DNA from: Bolinopsis microptera
Lineage: Eukaryota > Ctenophora > Tentaculata > Lobata > Bolinopsidae
Assembly: GCF_026151205.1 (NCBI RefSeq)
Contig: NC_087082.1
Location: forward strand, 749,501 to 813,500
DNA: 64,000 nucleotides
Reading direction: 5' to 3'
How positions within the stretch are numbered: the stretch's first letter is position 1; every line of letters begins with the position of its first letter. Made by a program: the position numbers and the translations under genes. This document shows, in pieces, positions 9,818-19,123 of the stretch. The notes under the pieces were generated by a model. That model was not told where the DNA came from. It searched no databases and worked only from the letters and a program-made list of their open reading frames with translations.

Positions 9818-10087
9818 TTAATGAGTTTGAAAAGACGAGGATCCCTGATGTTCTTCCTCTGGTTCTAGCTTAATGACATTTCTGATGAGGCTGTACACAA
9901 CGGTCGTGCACTTTATCAATCGTACCCACCGTTCAGTGACTTCGGGTCCTTGTAATGTCTGGTATAAAATTACGGCATCAGAGGGCCCCAGACACAAATA
10001 AGTATGGACAATATCCATCAACCTCTTTTTAGTGAGAGGAGTGGAACTGTCGGAGTAGACTGTCTCGCGAAGTCCGTCAGCTTTCAA
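9818..10087 (-). CDS. Hypothetical ORF, helical, acidic C-terminus
   Basis: An 89-residue ORF, open upstream of its ATG for a few codons (KTKNRKL). The middle is helical and hydrophobic (LMDIVHTYLCLGPSDAVILY), and the end has IKLEPEEEH, which looks like a sumoylation-type psi-K-x-E motif. A similar IKSEPIESE motif occurs in the 3' part of another ORF in this array (12.55 kb). It sits next to the array that starts at 10.2 kb and on the same strand, so it may belong to that locus. The stretch 9290-9817 shows no gene. Confidence 0.4.
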   Translation of the reverse strand: MKADGLRETVYSDSSTPLTKKRLMDIVHTYLCLGPSDAVILYQTLQGPEVTERWVRLIKCTTVVYSLIRNVIKLEPEEEHQGSSSFQTH

Positions 10088-10432
10088 CTTCCTATTTTTC
10101 GTCTGCTTTACCTTACAAAGGACAAAACTTCCATTTCTAGGTACTTCAGCTTTCCTTTTTCGCTTTAAGCTCTACAAGGCTTTAATCTTTCGAAAATCTG
10201 GAACTCTTATAACTGCCAGAGCAGTTCTTAAATTTATTTCTTCAGAATCTTCGTATAACTTCGATTACTAGTATAAAAATACCATGACGACACTCGTCTT
10301 GTCTGATCGTATTCAACTTTTTTCAATAATGCGAAATTCTGAAAAACAAGTTTTGAGGTACCCTTAAAATTAATAAAAGGGAAATAAAAGCGAAAAGAGA
10401 ACTTGAAGAAGCAAAAAAGGTGCAGGTATTAA

Positions 10433-10523
10433 AAGAAAAAGAAAAAGAAAAAGAAAAAGAAAAAGAAAAAGAAAAAGAAAAAGAAAAAGAAAAAGAAAAA
10501 GAAAAAGAAAAAGAAAAAGAAAA
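10433..10523. repeat. (GAAAAA)n microsatellite, unit I
   Basis: About 15 perfect hexamers. Copies of the same tract lie at 12655-12771, 22259-22328 and 25427-25480, always at the same place in the locus unit, and their lengths differ. The long LFLFLF ORFs on the minus strand are artefacts of it. Confidence 0.95.
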
Positions 10524-10539
10524 TAAAATACAATAATTC

Positions 10540-10700
10540 GATTTTGTTGGTAAGAGTTCTGACTTTCCCAGTCATGAGTCATACTGTTAGTGAATTTAAG
10601 TATCCTAACAGCCCCTAGAGATACGGATAAAATATCTGACTCCTCCTCAATATAATCTTCCAGGTCTGAGTAAGCTGAATTTTGTGCCATCCCCATGATG
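10540..10700 (-). CDS. Exon-3-like block of the array locus
   Basis: An acidic piece starting MAQNSAYSDLEDYIEEESDI, then ILSVSLGAVRILKFTNSMTH, before the microsatellite. The same DNA occurs at 22390-22510, and a 78-base part occurs at 28802-28880. Its position after exon 2 and on the same strand suggests a third exon or the 3' untranslated part. Exact splice sites are not clear. Unknown function. Confidence 0.35.
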
Positions 10701-10796
10701 ATTGATGCATTGGCCACCAAAAGAGCCGCAAAGCAATGAAGTTCGCACAATAACAGATGCTTATGGGTCGCTTTAAACATGAAATAAGACACTTAC

Positions 10797-11186
10797 CAAA
10801 CTGTCATACATCAGCTTTGCGTGGTGCGCCACGCCCCTAGATATCCGCTTAGCAAACTGTAACCCCCGGGATAAAAGCTGCATTCGCAGGTAACTCACTT
10901 TTTGCTCCAGCTCTCGGACCTCTGTACGTAGCCTTTTAACCTCATTTACCCTCCATACCGGCAACATAATGCAATAGAAACTCCTCAAGCTGCTACAATG
11001 TATCGATCAACAATCTATAAAGTACAACAAAATAACATTTATGTAATTATATATTACAGTAAACATACTACTCACCACTGGAGGTTCCTGAGGCTCAACC
11101 CGAGCCACGGGTCGGCTATGCCTCTCAGCATCTTCAGTAGACCTTCTCCTTTTCCTACTTTACCCCTTATCGGATGATCCGGACAT
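10797..11186 (-). pseudogene. Array locus exons 1 and 2, unit I (stop in exon 1)
   Basis: Exon 1 (11186-11076) begins ATG with MSGSSDKG and then has an in-frame stop at codon 9. The rest of the frame is basic and then Glu/Pro-rich (RKRRRSTEDAE, VARVEPQEPPV), ending at a consensus donor (CAGTG|GTGAGT). Exon 2 (10992-10797) starts after TTGTAG and ends at GTAAGT. It reads WRVNEVKRLRTEVRELEQKV, a clear coiled coil, followed by a basic helix. The basic run could be a nuclear localisation signal, and the coiled coil would allow dimers. Splice phase between the two exons does not fit cleanly in this copy. No known family recognised. Confidence 0.5.
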
Positions 11187-11547
11187 GTCAGAAATTTGGG
11201 AGACTGTACGAAAAGCACAATTTCGATTTCAAATGAACCACCACTCGATTTCAAGTGAACTGAACACTAACTTTTAAGACTTGAATTTAATGCCTAATGC
11301 AGCCCAAACAATGATTGACAGTTAAACTGATAATTGCACAGTTCCGACATCGAATATATAGAATTTTACAATTATTTCATATGATGCCTTAACATTTTAT
11401 ACTAGTCCCGTAATTATTTTTCACCTTCAACAATATACGAAGCAGTACTGTCTGGAGCTGCTTGATTCAGCTTAAAAAGTCACGTTCAATTATCGCGCTT
11501 TTCTCAGTAATCGTTCATCAGGCACTCCGTTCTCAGCAATAATTCGA

Positions 11548-11555
11548 TTTTTATA
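11548..11555 (-). promoter_or_regulatory. TATA box, unit I
   Basis: TATAAAAA on the minus strand about 360 bases upstream of the exon 1 ATG. The same position holds TATAAAAA at 13219 and TATAAAAG at 23842 in the other units, and it is kept although the neighbouring coding parts have drifted. It sits just after the envelope-like gene's stop codon in units II and III. Confidence 0.5.
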
Positions 11556-12051
11556 CAACATCATTTTCTTTGCAGTCGCGGCTATCAATCAACTTCTAAA
11601 TCATTGCCAAAATGTCTTCAACCATCTTTAAAATATTGCACAACTAGCTCCTAAACCTCCGTTATATTTAATAAGATACTGCTGCTAACTTTGCACTATG
11701 GCACCCCTGTGTCGATCGATCGTCATCGATCGGCGCTAGCTGCTTCAACTTCAAGTTCAAGCGTGATTCGTGAAAGAGCCCTTAACTGGTAGTGGTTACT
11801 GCAGTAATCTTTTTTACTCATAAAACTGGGCGGCGCTCTTGTCATTCCGCTGCAATATTTTTATTCAATAAACTCTTTATCAATGTTTATGAATATAAAC
11901 ACTTGGTATTATTTTAGCCTGGATCGGTCAAGGTATTGTTTTTTACATATAAACTTGAAACGCTTCGTATGCCCTCCTATTAGTATTTGACATTTTGAGT
12001 GTTTTGAAATATTTGATTCGCGTGTTAAAATACTGAGCAGCGTATATAATA

Positions 12052-12156
12052 CTATAATACCTCCGCCACTGGGTGCTGCGCGCGATAATTCCCGACAGCA
12101 CAGCTTGCTGGAGGGAACGTGCGGGCACGAAGTTGCGGAGGTATTATATTTTATAA
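12052..12156. repeat. Short inverted-repeat element (~105 bp)
   Basis: Left end ATAATACCTCCGCC and right end TTGCGGAGGTATTAT pair over 13-14 bases around a GC-rich core containing GCTGCGCGCGATAATTCCC. It lies in AT-rich surroundings. No target duplication was settled because the flanks are TATA-rich. It could be a MITE or a structured RNA locus. Confidence 0.45.
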
Positions 12157-12525
12157 TACATTCCGGAGGCTTCATGAACGCATTTGGTTTCTTTGCGGAC
12201 AAGATCGTATGATTTTGTTGCTGCTAGTATAGTAGAATAGTTTTAATTTTTCATGTGACAGTTTAATAAGTGATAAATATTATTCACTTGGGATGCATTG
12301 AACAAAGGAAACTTCTTTTTGAAAGTATAAAATGGAGTAAGCATTTTTGGAAGTTTAAATACGAAACATAATATTTCAGATACAAAATATAATATTTTAG
12401 ATACAAAATATCATATTTTAGAAATTGGACTTCGATCAAAACAATGAATCAAGATTCAAGGGCGGCATTAATATTGTTCTGTACTAGTAATAGGTAATTT
12501 AATAATCCCTCCATAAATTTGTTAT

Positions 12526-12650
12526 TTGAGAAAATGGGATGTTAATGTCCTCGTTAAGTTCACTCTCGATGGGTTCACTCTTAATTAAAGTTTTGACTAC
12601 GTAGTCAGTTTCTGATAGGGATTCCAGATCTGAATCTGTGATGTCGATTA
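12526..12650 (-). CDS. Acidic exon-like segment of unit II
   Basis: The frame IDITDSDLESLSETDYVVKT continues LIKSEPIESELNEDINIPFS and stops at 12499. It occupies the place after exon 1 of unit II where units I and III have exons 2 and 3, so unit II carries a different 3' part. The psi-K-x-E motif in IKSEP resembles that of the ORF at 9818-10087. Function unknown. Confidence 0.35.
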
Positions 12651-12654
12651 TGGT

Positions 12655-12771
12655 GTAAAAGAAAAAGAAAAAGAAAAGAAAAAGAAAAAGAAAAAGAAAA
12701 AGAAAAAGAAAAAGAAAAAGAAAAAGAAAAAGAAAAAGAAAAAGAAAAAGAAAAAGAAAAAGAAAAAGAAA
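12655..12771. repeat. (GAAAAA)n microsatellite, unit II
   Basis: About 19 hexamers with one GAAAA-type slip near the start. It directly abuts exon 1 of unit II, so the leader block and exon 2 that separate them in units I and III are missing here. Confidence 0.95.
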
Positions 12772-12798
12772 ATATATTACAGTAAACCTACTACTCAC

Positions 12799-12907
12799 CA
12801 CTGGAGGTTCCTGAGGCTCAACCCGAGCCACGGGTCGGCCACGCCCCTCAGCTATCGCTGGACCTTCTCCTCTTCCTACCTTTCCCCTTATCGGATGATT
12901 CGGACAT
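12799..12907 (-). pseudogene. Array locus exon 1, unit II (nonsense)
   Basis: It starts MSESSDKGKGRKRRRSSDS and then meets TGA. The remaining bases match the other copies up to the same donor (CAGTG|GTGAGT). A 16-base difference from unit III accounts for the frame change. Confidence 0.55.
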
Positions 12908-13218
12908 GTCAGAAATTTGGGAGACTGTACGAAAAGCACAATATTCGATTGCAAATGAACCACCACTCGATTTTAAGTGAACTGAACACTAATTTTTAAG
13001 ACTTGAATTTACTGCCTATGATTGACACAATTATGTCATATGATGCCTTAACATTTTATTCTAGTCCCGTAATTATTTTTCACTTTCTAAAACATACGAA
13101 GCAGTACTGTCTGGAGCTGCTTGATTCAGCTTAAAAAGTCACGTTCAATTATTGCGCTTTTCTCAATAATCGTTCATCAGATTACTGATGAACGATTCCG
13201 TTCTCAGCAATAATTCGA

Positions 13219-13226
13219 TTTTTATA
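13219..13226 (-). promoter_or_regulatory. TATA box, unit II
   Basis: TATAAAAA on the minus strand, placed as in the other two units between the envelope-like stop codon and exon 1. Confidence 0.45.
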
Positions 13227-13255
13227 CAACTTAATTTTCTTCGCAACCGCGGCTA

Positions 13256-13820
13256 TCAATAAACTTCTAAATCATTGCCAAAAGTCTGTCCTTTGAGGAC
13301 AAACTGCAACAGGTCTGCCAGCGCTTTGTCCTGATGCCAGCCTCTATTGACTTCGAATTTTTCTGCATGTACTCTCTCATATTTTCTATTTGGATTTTGT
13401 TGGATGTTGCAAGTCCCATGGATGTTGATTGCTGAAACTAACCCTAAAGCGACCCCGGCCGCCACATAGGCCCCTACTATCCGTTTTGAGCGCTTATGGG
13501 TGGTATTACAGTGCCCCACCGTCGAATTTAGTATTTTACAAGTGTCGTATGTGAACGTATGTTTTGTGAATAAGATTGCCTGTGTCATTTCTTCATACTT
13601 TGCAATAGTTTTCTCAATATTTTTCAATATGGGAGGCATGGTGAGACGGCACCTGAAACTCTCTACCGATGTATCGAAATCGATTGGATCGACCGTGATG
13701 ACCACGGTCATCAGTTGTAAACTCGGGTGACTAAACACAGTCCCCTTTCGCTCTAGGAGCATTCCCCATTCAGGGATAGTGATTAAATCGATGAAAGCAT
13801 TAGGAGCGTGATTAAAAGTT
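13256..13820 (-). pseudogene. Envelope-like glycoprotein, unit II, C-terminal part (split)
   Basis: This is the 3' portion of an envelope-like gene whose 5' portion (signal peptide side) lies at 20731-20860, moved away by the 6.9 kb insertion at 13821-20730. The preserved part has N-glycosylation sites, paired cysteines, the RSKR cleavage-type motif and the following Gly/Ala-rich hydrophobic stretch (IVGAYVAAGVALGL). It ends with a stop at 13256 and has no membrane anchor. Against unit III it differs by a few substitutions and an in-frame difference of about three residues near IPEWGM. The run of prolines at the start of the open frame is only the G-run of the transposon end. Confidence 0.6.
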
Positions 13821-13847
13821 GGGGGGGGGGGGGGGGGGGGGCCAACC

Positions 13848-14010
13848 ATATTAAAGTATATTAAAATGTAGGATTTTTTCCGATTTTGACCCGGGGATAT
13901 ACTTTAATATACTTTAATATACTTTGATATACTTTAATATACTTTAATATACTTTAATATACTTTAATATACGTTAATACACTTTAATACACTTTAATAC
14001 ACTTTAATAT
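13848..14010. repeat. Subterminal palindromic unit and 11-bp tandem array
   Basis: A short unit, ATTAAAGTATATTAAAATGT, then GATTTTTTCCGATTTTGACC, then CGGGGATATACTTTAATAT, is itself bounded by inverted ATTAAAGTATATTAAA. It occurs here and in the same orientation at the other end (20636-20705), and its first 25 bases recur at 50367. After it come about ten copies of ATACTTTAAT-type 11-mers. It looks like a tiny foldback element carried at both transposon ends. Confidence 0.7.
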
Positions 14011-14580
14011 ACCTATATCCCGATTTTCAAAATAAAGTTTAATTGAAGCGGCAGTTTGCCTATATTAGTGCGACTAAAGTGACCACATTGATTAAATTAA
14101 TATAATCATAATTCGTGATGGAATCCTGTCTATATGCAAACTTAAGATGATATAATTAATTAAGCCGTACCACTAACAACTATATTATAACTTGAAGCGT
14201 GTAATCTGCCGGTTTTGCAGTACCTCGACATTGAATTTATCTAAGTTCTAACTCCAGACGGAGAAACGGAATTGTCCGAGAACTGCGAACCCTGATGCGG
14301 GACAGGGATATATGGAGGGGTTATCTGGCGTAGATCAGACTTAGTTCAGACATAGTAGTAGTAAATTTTTAAAATGATAAGTCTTCAGTCTCTGCCTACG
14401 GTTTCGGCTTTTCGACTTGCAGTTCAGTAATCACATACAGACGCAATGCTATAAAAAATATCGAATAAAAGCACATAAGATCATATGTATTTTTCAACCA
14501 TTCAATAGATTTACATGTCAAGTTTCGACCCTGAAACGTTATTTCAAAGTCCCCTAAATAACCTTAAAAATACCATCATG
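14011..14580. other. Transposon noncoding interval
   Basis: No ORF, tandem repeat or strong inverted repeat was found between the subterminal array and the zinc-finger ORF. Confidence 0.5.
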
Positions 14581-14614
14581 CTATTCAAGAATTTTACCAA
14601 TTTCACGATCTTCC

Positions 14615-14836
14615 TCACTCTTCCTCACTCTTAGGTTCCTTGCACTTAAAGCAAGCTGTCCTCCTCGCAAAGTTGTTGCTCAAACACTTCGGGGAGATCC
14701 AGTCTCCTGGAATTTGGTCCAAACTTTCTCCATCAGCTTTAGGGGCCCGACAGTTTGTGCAGATATTCCCACTGCCTCTGTTGTTGGTACGGCATCGCTG
14801 GCATCTCCAGTTCTTGCACTCAATATACTTTGGCAT
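14615..14836 (-). CDS. RanBP2-type zinc-finger protein, two fingers
   Basis: The ORF is 73 residues. Finger 1 has W-x-C-x2-C-x3-N-x6-C-x2-C-x-x-PK (residues 10-34), and finger 2 has W-x-x-x-C-x2-N-x6-C-x2-C-x-x-PK (46-70). Both match the RanBP2/Ran-binding zinc-finger pattern with its conserved Trp and Asn. In known proteins such fingers bind single-stranded RNA or ubiquitin. The start ATG is the first in frame, and there is an acidic tail SEEE. It lies inside the transposon with the same orientation as the other genes, so it is probably cargo or an accessory protein. A missing fourth cysteine ligand in finger 2 would need checking (the pattern is CLSNN...C...C). Confidence 0.65.
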   Translation of the reverse strand: MPKYIECKNWRCQRCRTNNRGSGNICTNCRAPKADGESLDQIPGDWISPKCLSNNFARRTACFKCKEPKSEEE

Positions 14837-14972
14837 CCTTCGTATTTTCTAATAAAATACTAAATTGAGGGGTCAAGAAATTGATCACAGAAATCATACG
14901 GATAAATAAGAGCGTGGGGGTAATTTGAAAGGATGTTAATAATTTTGAATGAATAACCGAAACAGTGATGAC

Positions 14973-15517
14973 AAGGAATTTAAATGATTAAAAGATGTTT
15001 GATGTAATAGTATAATAAGTTTGATTAACTATCAAACGTTGTAAAAATTCGTGTCAAAATGCGTAATAATAAATTAGGGAGTAAATATAATTGTGTAAAA
15101 ATCGATCGAAGTCAACATAGTCACTCTATGTTAGTAAAATAATAAGTTAAAAATCGGTCACGGTCAGAAATTCGAAATCTAAAACAAAACAACAGATCAT
15201 TTACAGATAATACACGGTTCTATTCTAACTGGCACGGTAGGAATATAATAAGGAATTTAAATGATTAAAAGATGTTTGATGTAATAGTATAATAAGTTTG
15301 ATTAACTATCAAACGTTGTCAAAATTCGTGTCAAAATGCGTAATAATAAATTAGGGAGTAAATATAATTGTGTAAAAATCGATCAAAGTCAACATAGTCA
15401 TTCTATGTTAGTAAAACAATAAGTTAAAAATCGGTCACGGTCAGAAATTCGAAATCTAAAACAAAACAACAAATCATTAACAGATAATACACGGTTCTAT
15501 TCTAACTGGCACGGTCA
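14973..15517. repeat. 277-bp tandem duplication inside the transposon
   Basis: Two nearly identical units start AAGGAATTTAAATGATTAAA at 14973 and 15250. Both include AATCGGTCACGGTCAGAAAT and end TTCTATTCTAACTGGCACGG. Differences are fewer than ten bases, so the duplication is recent. Noncoding. Confidence 0.9.
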
Positions 15518-15593
15518 TTTAATTATTAAACAATTTATCCTAAAACGGATCGATATCATATCATATTTTATTCGTAAAGTATTCATGTAATCC

Positions 15594-16517
15594 TCAGATA
15601 TAGCTATAGGTGATCACATGGGTCGCATCAGATGATTCTCCTTCGCTTAAGTCGATTGACTCATAAGGTCTGGAACTGTCTGTCTCATTGGCACTGGTGT
15701 CGTCTACTGGCTTAGAGGGCACATCAACTACCGTTTCATCTTCGAATACCGCTTCATCATCGACTTCAGGAACAGGCAGGAGACCTCTGCTCGTGTACTC
15801 TTCGACCCTCTTCTCCACTGCTGTGGCGAGTTCTGATGCCACATAGTCCTCGTCCAAGTCTAGTTTATAAACAACTCTTGATATTTGGAATTCAAGGAGA
15901 TTTCTCATTTCGTTCTCTATTGTGGCCTCATACCTAGTCCTCTTCGCAGCATACTCTTTCTCACATTTTATTGTCAGGTACGAGATAAGTTCGTATGAGA
16001 AATTCTGGCGTTCCCTTTTCTGAGCTATGAGCAAATTCAATTTCATCTGCTTTGCCCCTACAGCAGCTGGAGGCTCTTGTAAGTTCTGCTTGAGCATCAC
16101 GTCCCTCACCAAGAGACTCTTGGGCTCGTTACTAAAGGCCGAATTAGCCCTTTTCATGGCTTCCACAATCTCTCTGCTAGGTAACCTGGGGTTACTTTGT
16201 TGTTTAAATACAGAACTTACCATACCTGGGCGGCAAGATTGCTCCTTGCAACCAAACTGAAGCAATAGTTTCTGAAAATCATGCTATGTAATTGATCGTT
16301 CGTTCCTCAATGTATTAGCATTGCGAATATTCTCAATAAAAGTGGCTTTTGAAGCCAGGAATTGAACTTTCTCCATAGCAGAGACGTTCTTTCTTCCAAC
16401 TTTTGTTTTCTTACTTAATCCACTGGATGCTCTCGAGGTTTCCGCAGAAAACCCCGTCCTCTTCGGCTTCACTGATGATGATCTTGTTGCTGACATTGCA
16501 TTGTCGAAGGTAGACAT
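15594..16517 (-). pseudogene. Transposon ORF with one in-frame TAG, unknown function
   Basis: Two open stretches (16517-16284 and 16281-15594) are in the same frame and are parted by a single TAG. Read as one, it would be about 307 residues: a Ser/Lys-rich basic N-terminus (SVKPKRTGFSAETSRASSGL), a central helical region (MKLNLLIAQKRERQNFSYEL, then ENEMRNLLEFQISRVVYKLD) and an acidic Asp/Glu/Thr-rich tail. An acceptor-like TTTTCAG lies at 16272, but the gap is too short for an intron after the first stretch. Mutation, assembly error or readthrough are all possible. No family recognised. Confidence 0.55.
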
Positions 16518-16791
16518 CCTGAATTTAAAAACTGAATTAAATAAGTATCAAATGAAGAGTGGGGGGGGGGGGGTGTCCATCCCAATTTTTTCAATTAAGG
16601 TTAACATGAATTAGTAATACACACTAAGTCAGCAGTAAACAAAATCAATCAAAACACATCGATAGTTTATTGAATAATGAGATGTCTACAATAAGAGTTT
16701 CGCCTGTTTGAGCTATACTTTTTTTTAAATGCAGCTCGACATCAGTATCCACAAGACTTTTAAAAGAATAGTTATGATATTAATATATTTC

Positions 16792-17627
16792 TCAAATCCG
16801 CATCTCAGTTGATTTGAATAGCTCTCCTGTAGTTTGCGTCTTGCAGTACATAGTTAGAGCTTTGTGAACTCTGCAGCCTCGTTTAAGAGGCTGGTAGTTC
16901 ACTGAACTCCTTGAGGGAGATGAAGAGTCATTATTTGCTGCAGCAATGAATAGTATAGTCCCCTCTTTAACAACCTTCCGTTTTCTTTTAGTCTTAGTTT
17001 TCTCCATCACAACGAACGAACCAGTAAATCCAATAGAGATAATGTGGCAGTCTGTTGTATCACCCTGACACTCCGCTATGAGTGACAACTTATCTGAGGA
17101 GACAACTGTAAATCGCCTAACTCTTGTTTGGGATGACATGGACGTCCTGCCGTCATTGCAGTATTTCGCAACTGCATACTGCAAGTGGTATTTTTTATCG
17201 TTCCCAAACTTCATTAGACCTTCGTCTTCGTCATCTTCCATTGTATCGAAAGATTCGACTTCAATCTCGTCCTCAGATACATGCTCCCTGTCCGATTCAT
17301 CTCCCTCTGAGTCATCTTCCTCATCTTCCTCATCTGAGGAGAAAGCCTTAGTGTTCTTTGAAAAAGAAGAGTTCTTGTTAAATTTTTCTTCTCCGATCTT
17401 CATTCCTTTCTTCATTTCCTCCTTCAGCTCAATGAGGGATGTGTCTTTACCCTTGTAGATGGCTTCATCTTGCCTAATTTTTAAAAGTTGCCTGCCTCTA
17501 GTATGAGCAACTGAGTGCTCAAGAAGATGCAAATTGTCCCCATCAATACTTAGTGACAGGTTTCGTTTGCCACAACCTTTTAAAATGTTGCAGGCATCCA
17601 GGTTTGTTTTGCGGCCAGCATGCATAC
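16792..17627 (-). CDS. Transposase-like gene, last exon (acidic region)
   Basis: After a good acceptor (TTACGCACAG) the frame reads MHAGRKTNLDACNILKGCGK. It has a long acidic Glu/Asp/Ser stretch in the middle (SSDEEDEEDDSEGDESDREH), a mixed beta-like part (VRRFTVVSSDKLSLIAECQG) and a basic KTKTKRKRK cluster near the end. It ends at TGA (16792). It follows the DGD-containing exon by a short intron of about 110 bases, but the exact joining phase is not settled, so a base error or another donor is likely. Confidence 0.5.
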
Positions 17628-17735
17628 CTGTGCGTAATCACGCGAAAAGTTGTTCTAACGAATCAGACGTCAAGAACCAAGTAACAATATCGCACTCTGG
17701 AATCTGGATACTTGGACACCACAGTTACCACGTAC

Positions 17736-18798
17736 CATATCAGTCCATCAACACAGGCAAGAAAGTCGTCATAAGACTGACTTGTAATGAAAAACTTTCC
17801 AAGACATCTCATTCGTGCGATCTCCTCACGCCATTTGATCATTATGGCCTTGCTCATTGAAGCATACAAGAGACGCTCAGCAGGCTTTAGAGTCTTGTCA
17901 TAATATGCACAGAAGATAAGGTATCCCAACTCCAAAAACAGTCCCATTCCGGTGTAGCCGGCTTCATAAAAATGTGGATACAGCAGCAACAGTTCAGTAG
18001 CTAAACTTGGGTCTTGCTTATCTTTCACAGCTACAGCGGATTTAGAGATCGCATCTCTACAGTTCTCGTTTTCGTGCCACAAATGAACTACACACTCCCA
18101 CCTGGCACACCACTTCAGTCTGTTTGTCAATGTTAGGTTCGCAGGAGTTGTAAAGAGGAGTAGCCTTGTCGATAGGTACTTGCTGTTGTTTCTGAGCTTT
18201 TTCAGCACGTGCAATGCATCTGAGCAGGGGAAATCTGAACCACCAGAGAAATTAAGACCAAATTGTATCGGATAATCCAAATTTTCTAGCCAAACAAAGC
18301 TGTGTGGGACTTTGGTGTAAACAATCTTTTGAAACTTTCTCATCCTGGGGTCCCCATCACCTGCGAAGGCTAAAATTTCAATACCAACGTCTAAGCAGGC
18401 TTTTTTCATCGTATGAAAAAGTTCAGACATGTCATCTGCATTCATTAGTTTCCCTAACGGAAATGAACAAACTGCATAGTAGATAGACTTTCTACATAGT
18501 GGAACTATGTTAACCACCCCTATCTGGCCACAAGCATTCAGTTGCCCACTTTGTTTACATAATTTTACAGATTCCAGTCCGTTAACAACCCCATCACTGT
18601 TAATCAAGATATCAGCCGGTTCCTGTCTCTGTAGTCTTATTTTCACGGGAGAGATCCACTTGTGATCAACTCCGGTTGCAAGATACTCGCCATTAGCCTT
18701 GATTACTCCTATTCGCCCCGAAGCAGCAGTAGCATCGACGGCTAGGAAATAAGGTATCTTCTTCGGATCACTTACGCCAGCTTTGGATCCAACTATCC
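17736..18798 (-). CDS. Transposase-like gene, catalytic-type exon (VDAT, DGDPR)
   Basis: The exon opens after CTTTCAACTCTAG at 18799 and is open for about 354 residues to a donor near 17736. Near its start is YFLAVDATAASGRIGV, and about 115 residues later FAGDGDPRMRKF. Two aspartates, each after a hydrophobic strand, fit the first two acidic positions of an RNase-H-fold transposase. Farther on are DALHVLKKLRNN, QDPSLATELL and LKPAERLLYASMS, followed by a helical end with FFITSQSYDD. I have a memory of similar uncharacterised invertebrate proteins with a DGD-R followed by D-x-x-H-x-x-x-KLRN, but cannot confirm it. The third acidic residue cannot be assigned without an alignment. Confidence 0.6.
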
Positions 18799-18872
18799 CT
18801 AGAGTTGAAAGAGTTAGTTAAGTTTATGGGATTGGTAAGGGAGCATTCACATATGAATCCTCAAACACAACT

Positions 18873-19013
18873 GGAGCGGGGGGGGGGGGGGGGTGGAAGC
18901 CGAAGGGAATTTTGTGGAATTATGTATGACTAAATTATGGGGGTTTTCTAAAATACTCCAAAATCCATTCAGGTATTCCCCAAAATTCCCCTTGGCTTCC
19001 CCACCCCCCCTCC
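18873..19013. mobile_element. ~140-bp MITE with G-run ends, in intron
   Basis: The left end (GGGGGGGTGGAAGCCGAAGG then GAATTTTGTGGAAT) and the right end (ATTCCCCAAAATTCCCCTTG then GCTTCCCCACCCCCCC) are inverted copies of about 35 bases. It lies in the intron between two transposase-like exons. Its G-run start recalls the host transposon's own ends, but the following bases differ. Confidence 0.75.
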
Positions 19014-19123
19014 TTCAAGTGCTATGACTGATATAATTTAGTAATATTTTAAAATGTATTAGTACTGTATTATCAGAATTGCTGAACTCTAAACTAAAAA
19101 TGTAGGGTATTCATAAATAATCA

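Larger units (their letters stand above)
10236..11608 (-). repeat. Tandem locus unit I (truncated before the envelope-like gene)
   Basis: This is the first of three head-to-tail copies of one locus. In plus-strand order it has the leader block (ATATTTCTTCAGAATCTTCG), the GAAAAA microsatellite, the exon-3-like block, coiled-coil exon 2, basic exon 1 and a TATA region. It ends about 25 bases into the envelope-like gene at TAAATCATTGCC, after which the sequence becomes unique. Matching blocks are 12655-13820 plus 20731-22060 (unit II) and 22062-25227 (unit III). A fourth unit begins at 25228. Confidence 0.8.
11609..12654. other. Unique interval between locus units
   Basis: This stretch does not recur elsewhere in the window. 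Around 12052-12156 an inverted repeat (ATAATACCTCCGC and GCGGAGGTATTAT) encloses about 80 GC-rich bases and looks like a tiny MITE. A short minus-strand acidic segment follows at 12640-12526 (TDSDLESLSETDYVVKTLIK, then SEPIESELNED) and is described as its own feature. The rest shows nothing. Confidence 0.5.

Noticed and set aside
10370..10792. 140-residue frame with a Leu/Phe run, also at 12499-12966 and 22152-22385
   Set aside because: The run is the GAAAAA microsatellite read on the minus strand. Only the parts outside it were kept as exon candidates.
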